From Pseudomonadota bacterium (GTDB taxonomy: Bacteria > Pseudomonadota > Alphaproteobacteria > Rhizobiales > Beijerinckiaceae), in assembly GCA_023386115.1 (NCBI GenBank), contig JAEWKL010000444.1, forward strand, positions 1 through 12,128: DNA of 12,128 bases, given 5' to 3'. The translations under genes and the position numbers were made by a program. A model generated the notes under the pieces. The model did no database searches, was not told where the DNA came from, and was given only the letters and a program-made list of their open reading frames with translations. Shown one piece after another: positions 12,107-12,128 of the stretch (within the stretch, counting starts at the first letter, position 1; every line of letters begins with the position of its first letter).

Positions 12107-12128
12107 GCCCCGCCCTCAAGGACAAGCT
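12103..12128 (+). CDS. Start of a further gene (partial)
   Basis: A GTG at 12103 overlaps the preceding TGA (GTGA), the same coupling seen elsewhere in the window. Only the first codons (VSPALKDK) are visible before the window ends, so no product can be named. Confidence 0.4.

Overview
The window is about 70% G+C, and its genes are packed with ATGA or GTGA start/stop overlaps. Together with the style of the proteins this suggests a high-GC alphaproteobacterium of the Methylobacterium/Methylorubrum type. That assignment is an inference from composition and protein style, not from a search.

Left block (1-3673, all minus strand): a tightly overlapping operon for a multisubunit Mrp/Mnh-type cation/proton antiporter, read in the order E, F, G, a DUF4040/MbhD-like subunit, B (fused to an MbhE-like segment), C, D. 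Subunit D runs off the left edge. No intact MrpA is visible. Two pieces that normally form the MrpA C-terminus appear instead as the small DUF4040 protein and as the N-terminal extension of subunit B.

Middle block (3674-7128): an accessory-looking, gene-poor stretch. It has one short acidic hypothetical gene (4460-4864, minus) with its own candidate promoter, a hairpin leader and a strong intrinsic terminator. Next comes a stretch of degenerate 37-40 bp tandem repeats. Then comes a 413-aa protein (5372-6613, minus) whose C-terminal half carries motifs resembling A, B and C of family A polymerases (Pol I / T7 RNA polymerase type), behind a probable winged-helix region. This is the most interesting gene in the window.

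Right block (7129-11438): a small plus-strand ORF that seems to carry a one-base frameshift meets a six-gene minus-strand operon at a shared hairpin terminator. In transcription order the operon encodes a Lon-like AAA+ ATPase lacking a protease domain, an 85-aa hypothetical protein, a 205-aa protein with a phage-style zinc-binding C-terminus, a 121-aa phage-style hypothetical protein, a calcineurin-like phosphoesterase and a small secreted cysteine-containing protein. The function of the cassette is unknown. It looks like cargo of a mobile or prophage-derived island.

Right edge (11439-12128): a divergent intergenic region with a perfect palindrome, then a plus-strand 105-aa hypothetical gene and the GTG-overlapped first codons of a further gene. 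No tRNA, rRNA, CRISPR array or complete insertion sequence was found.
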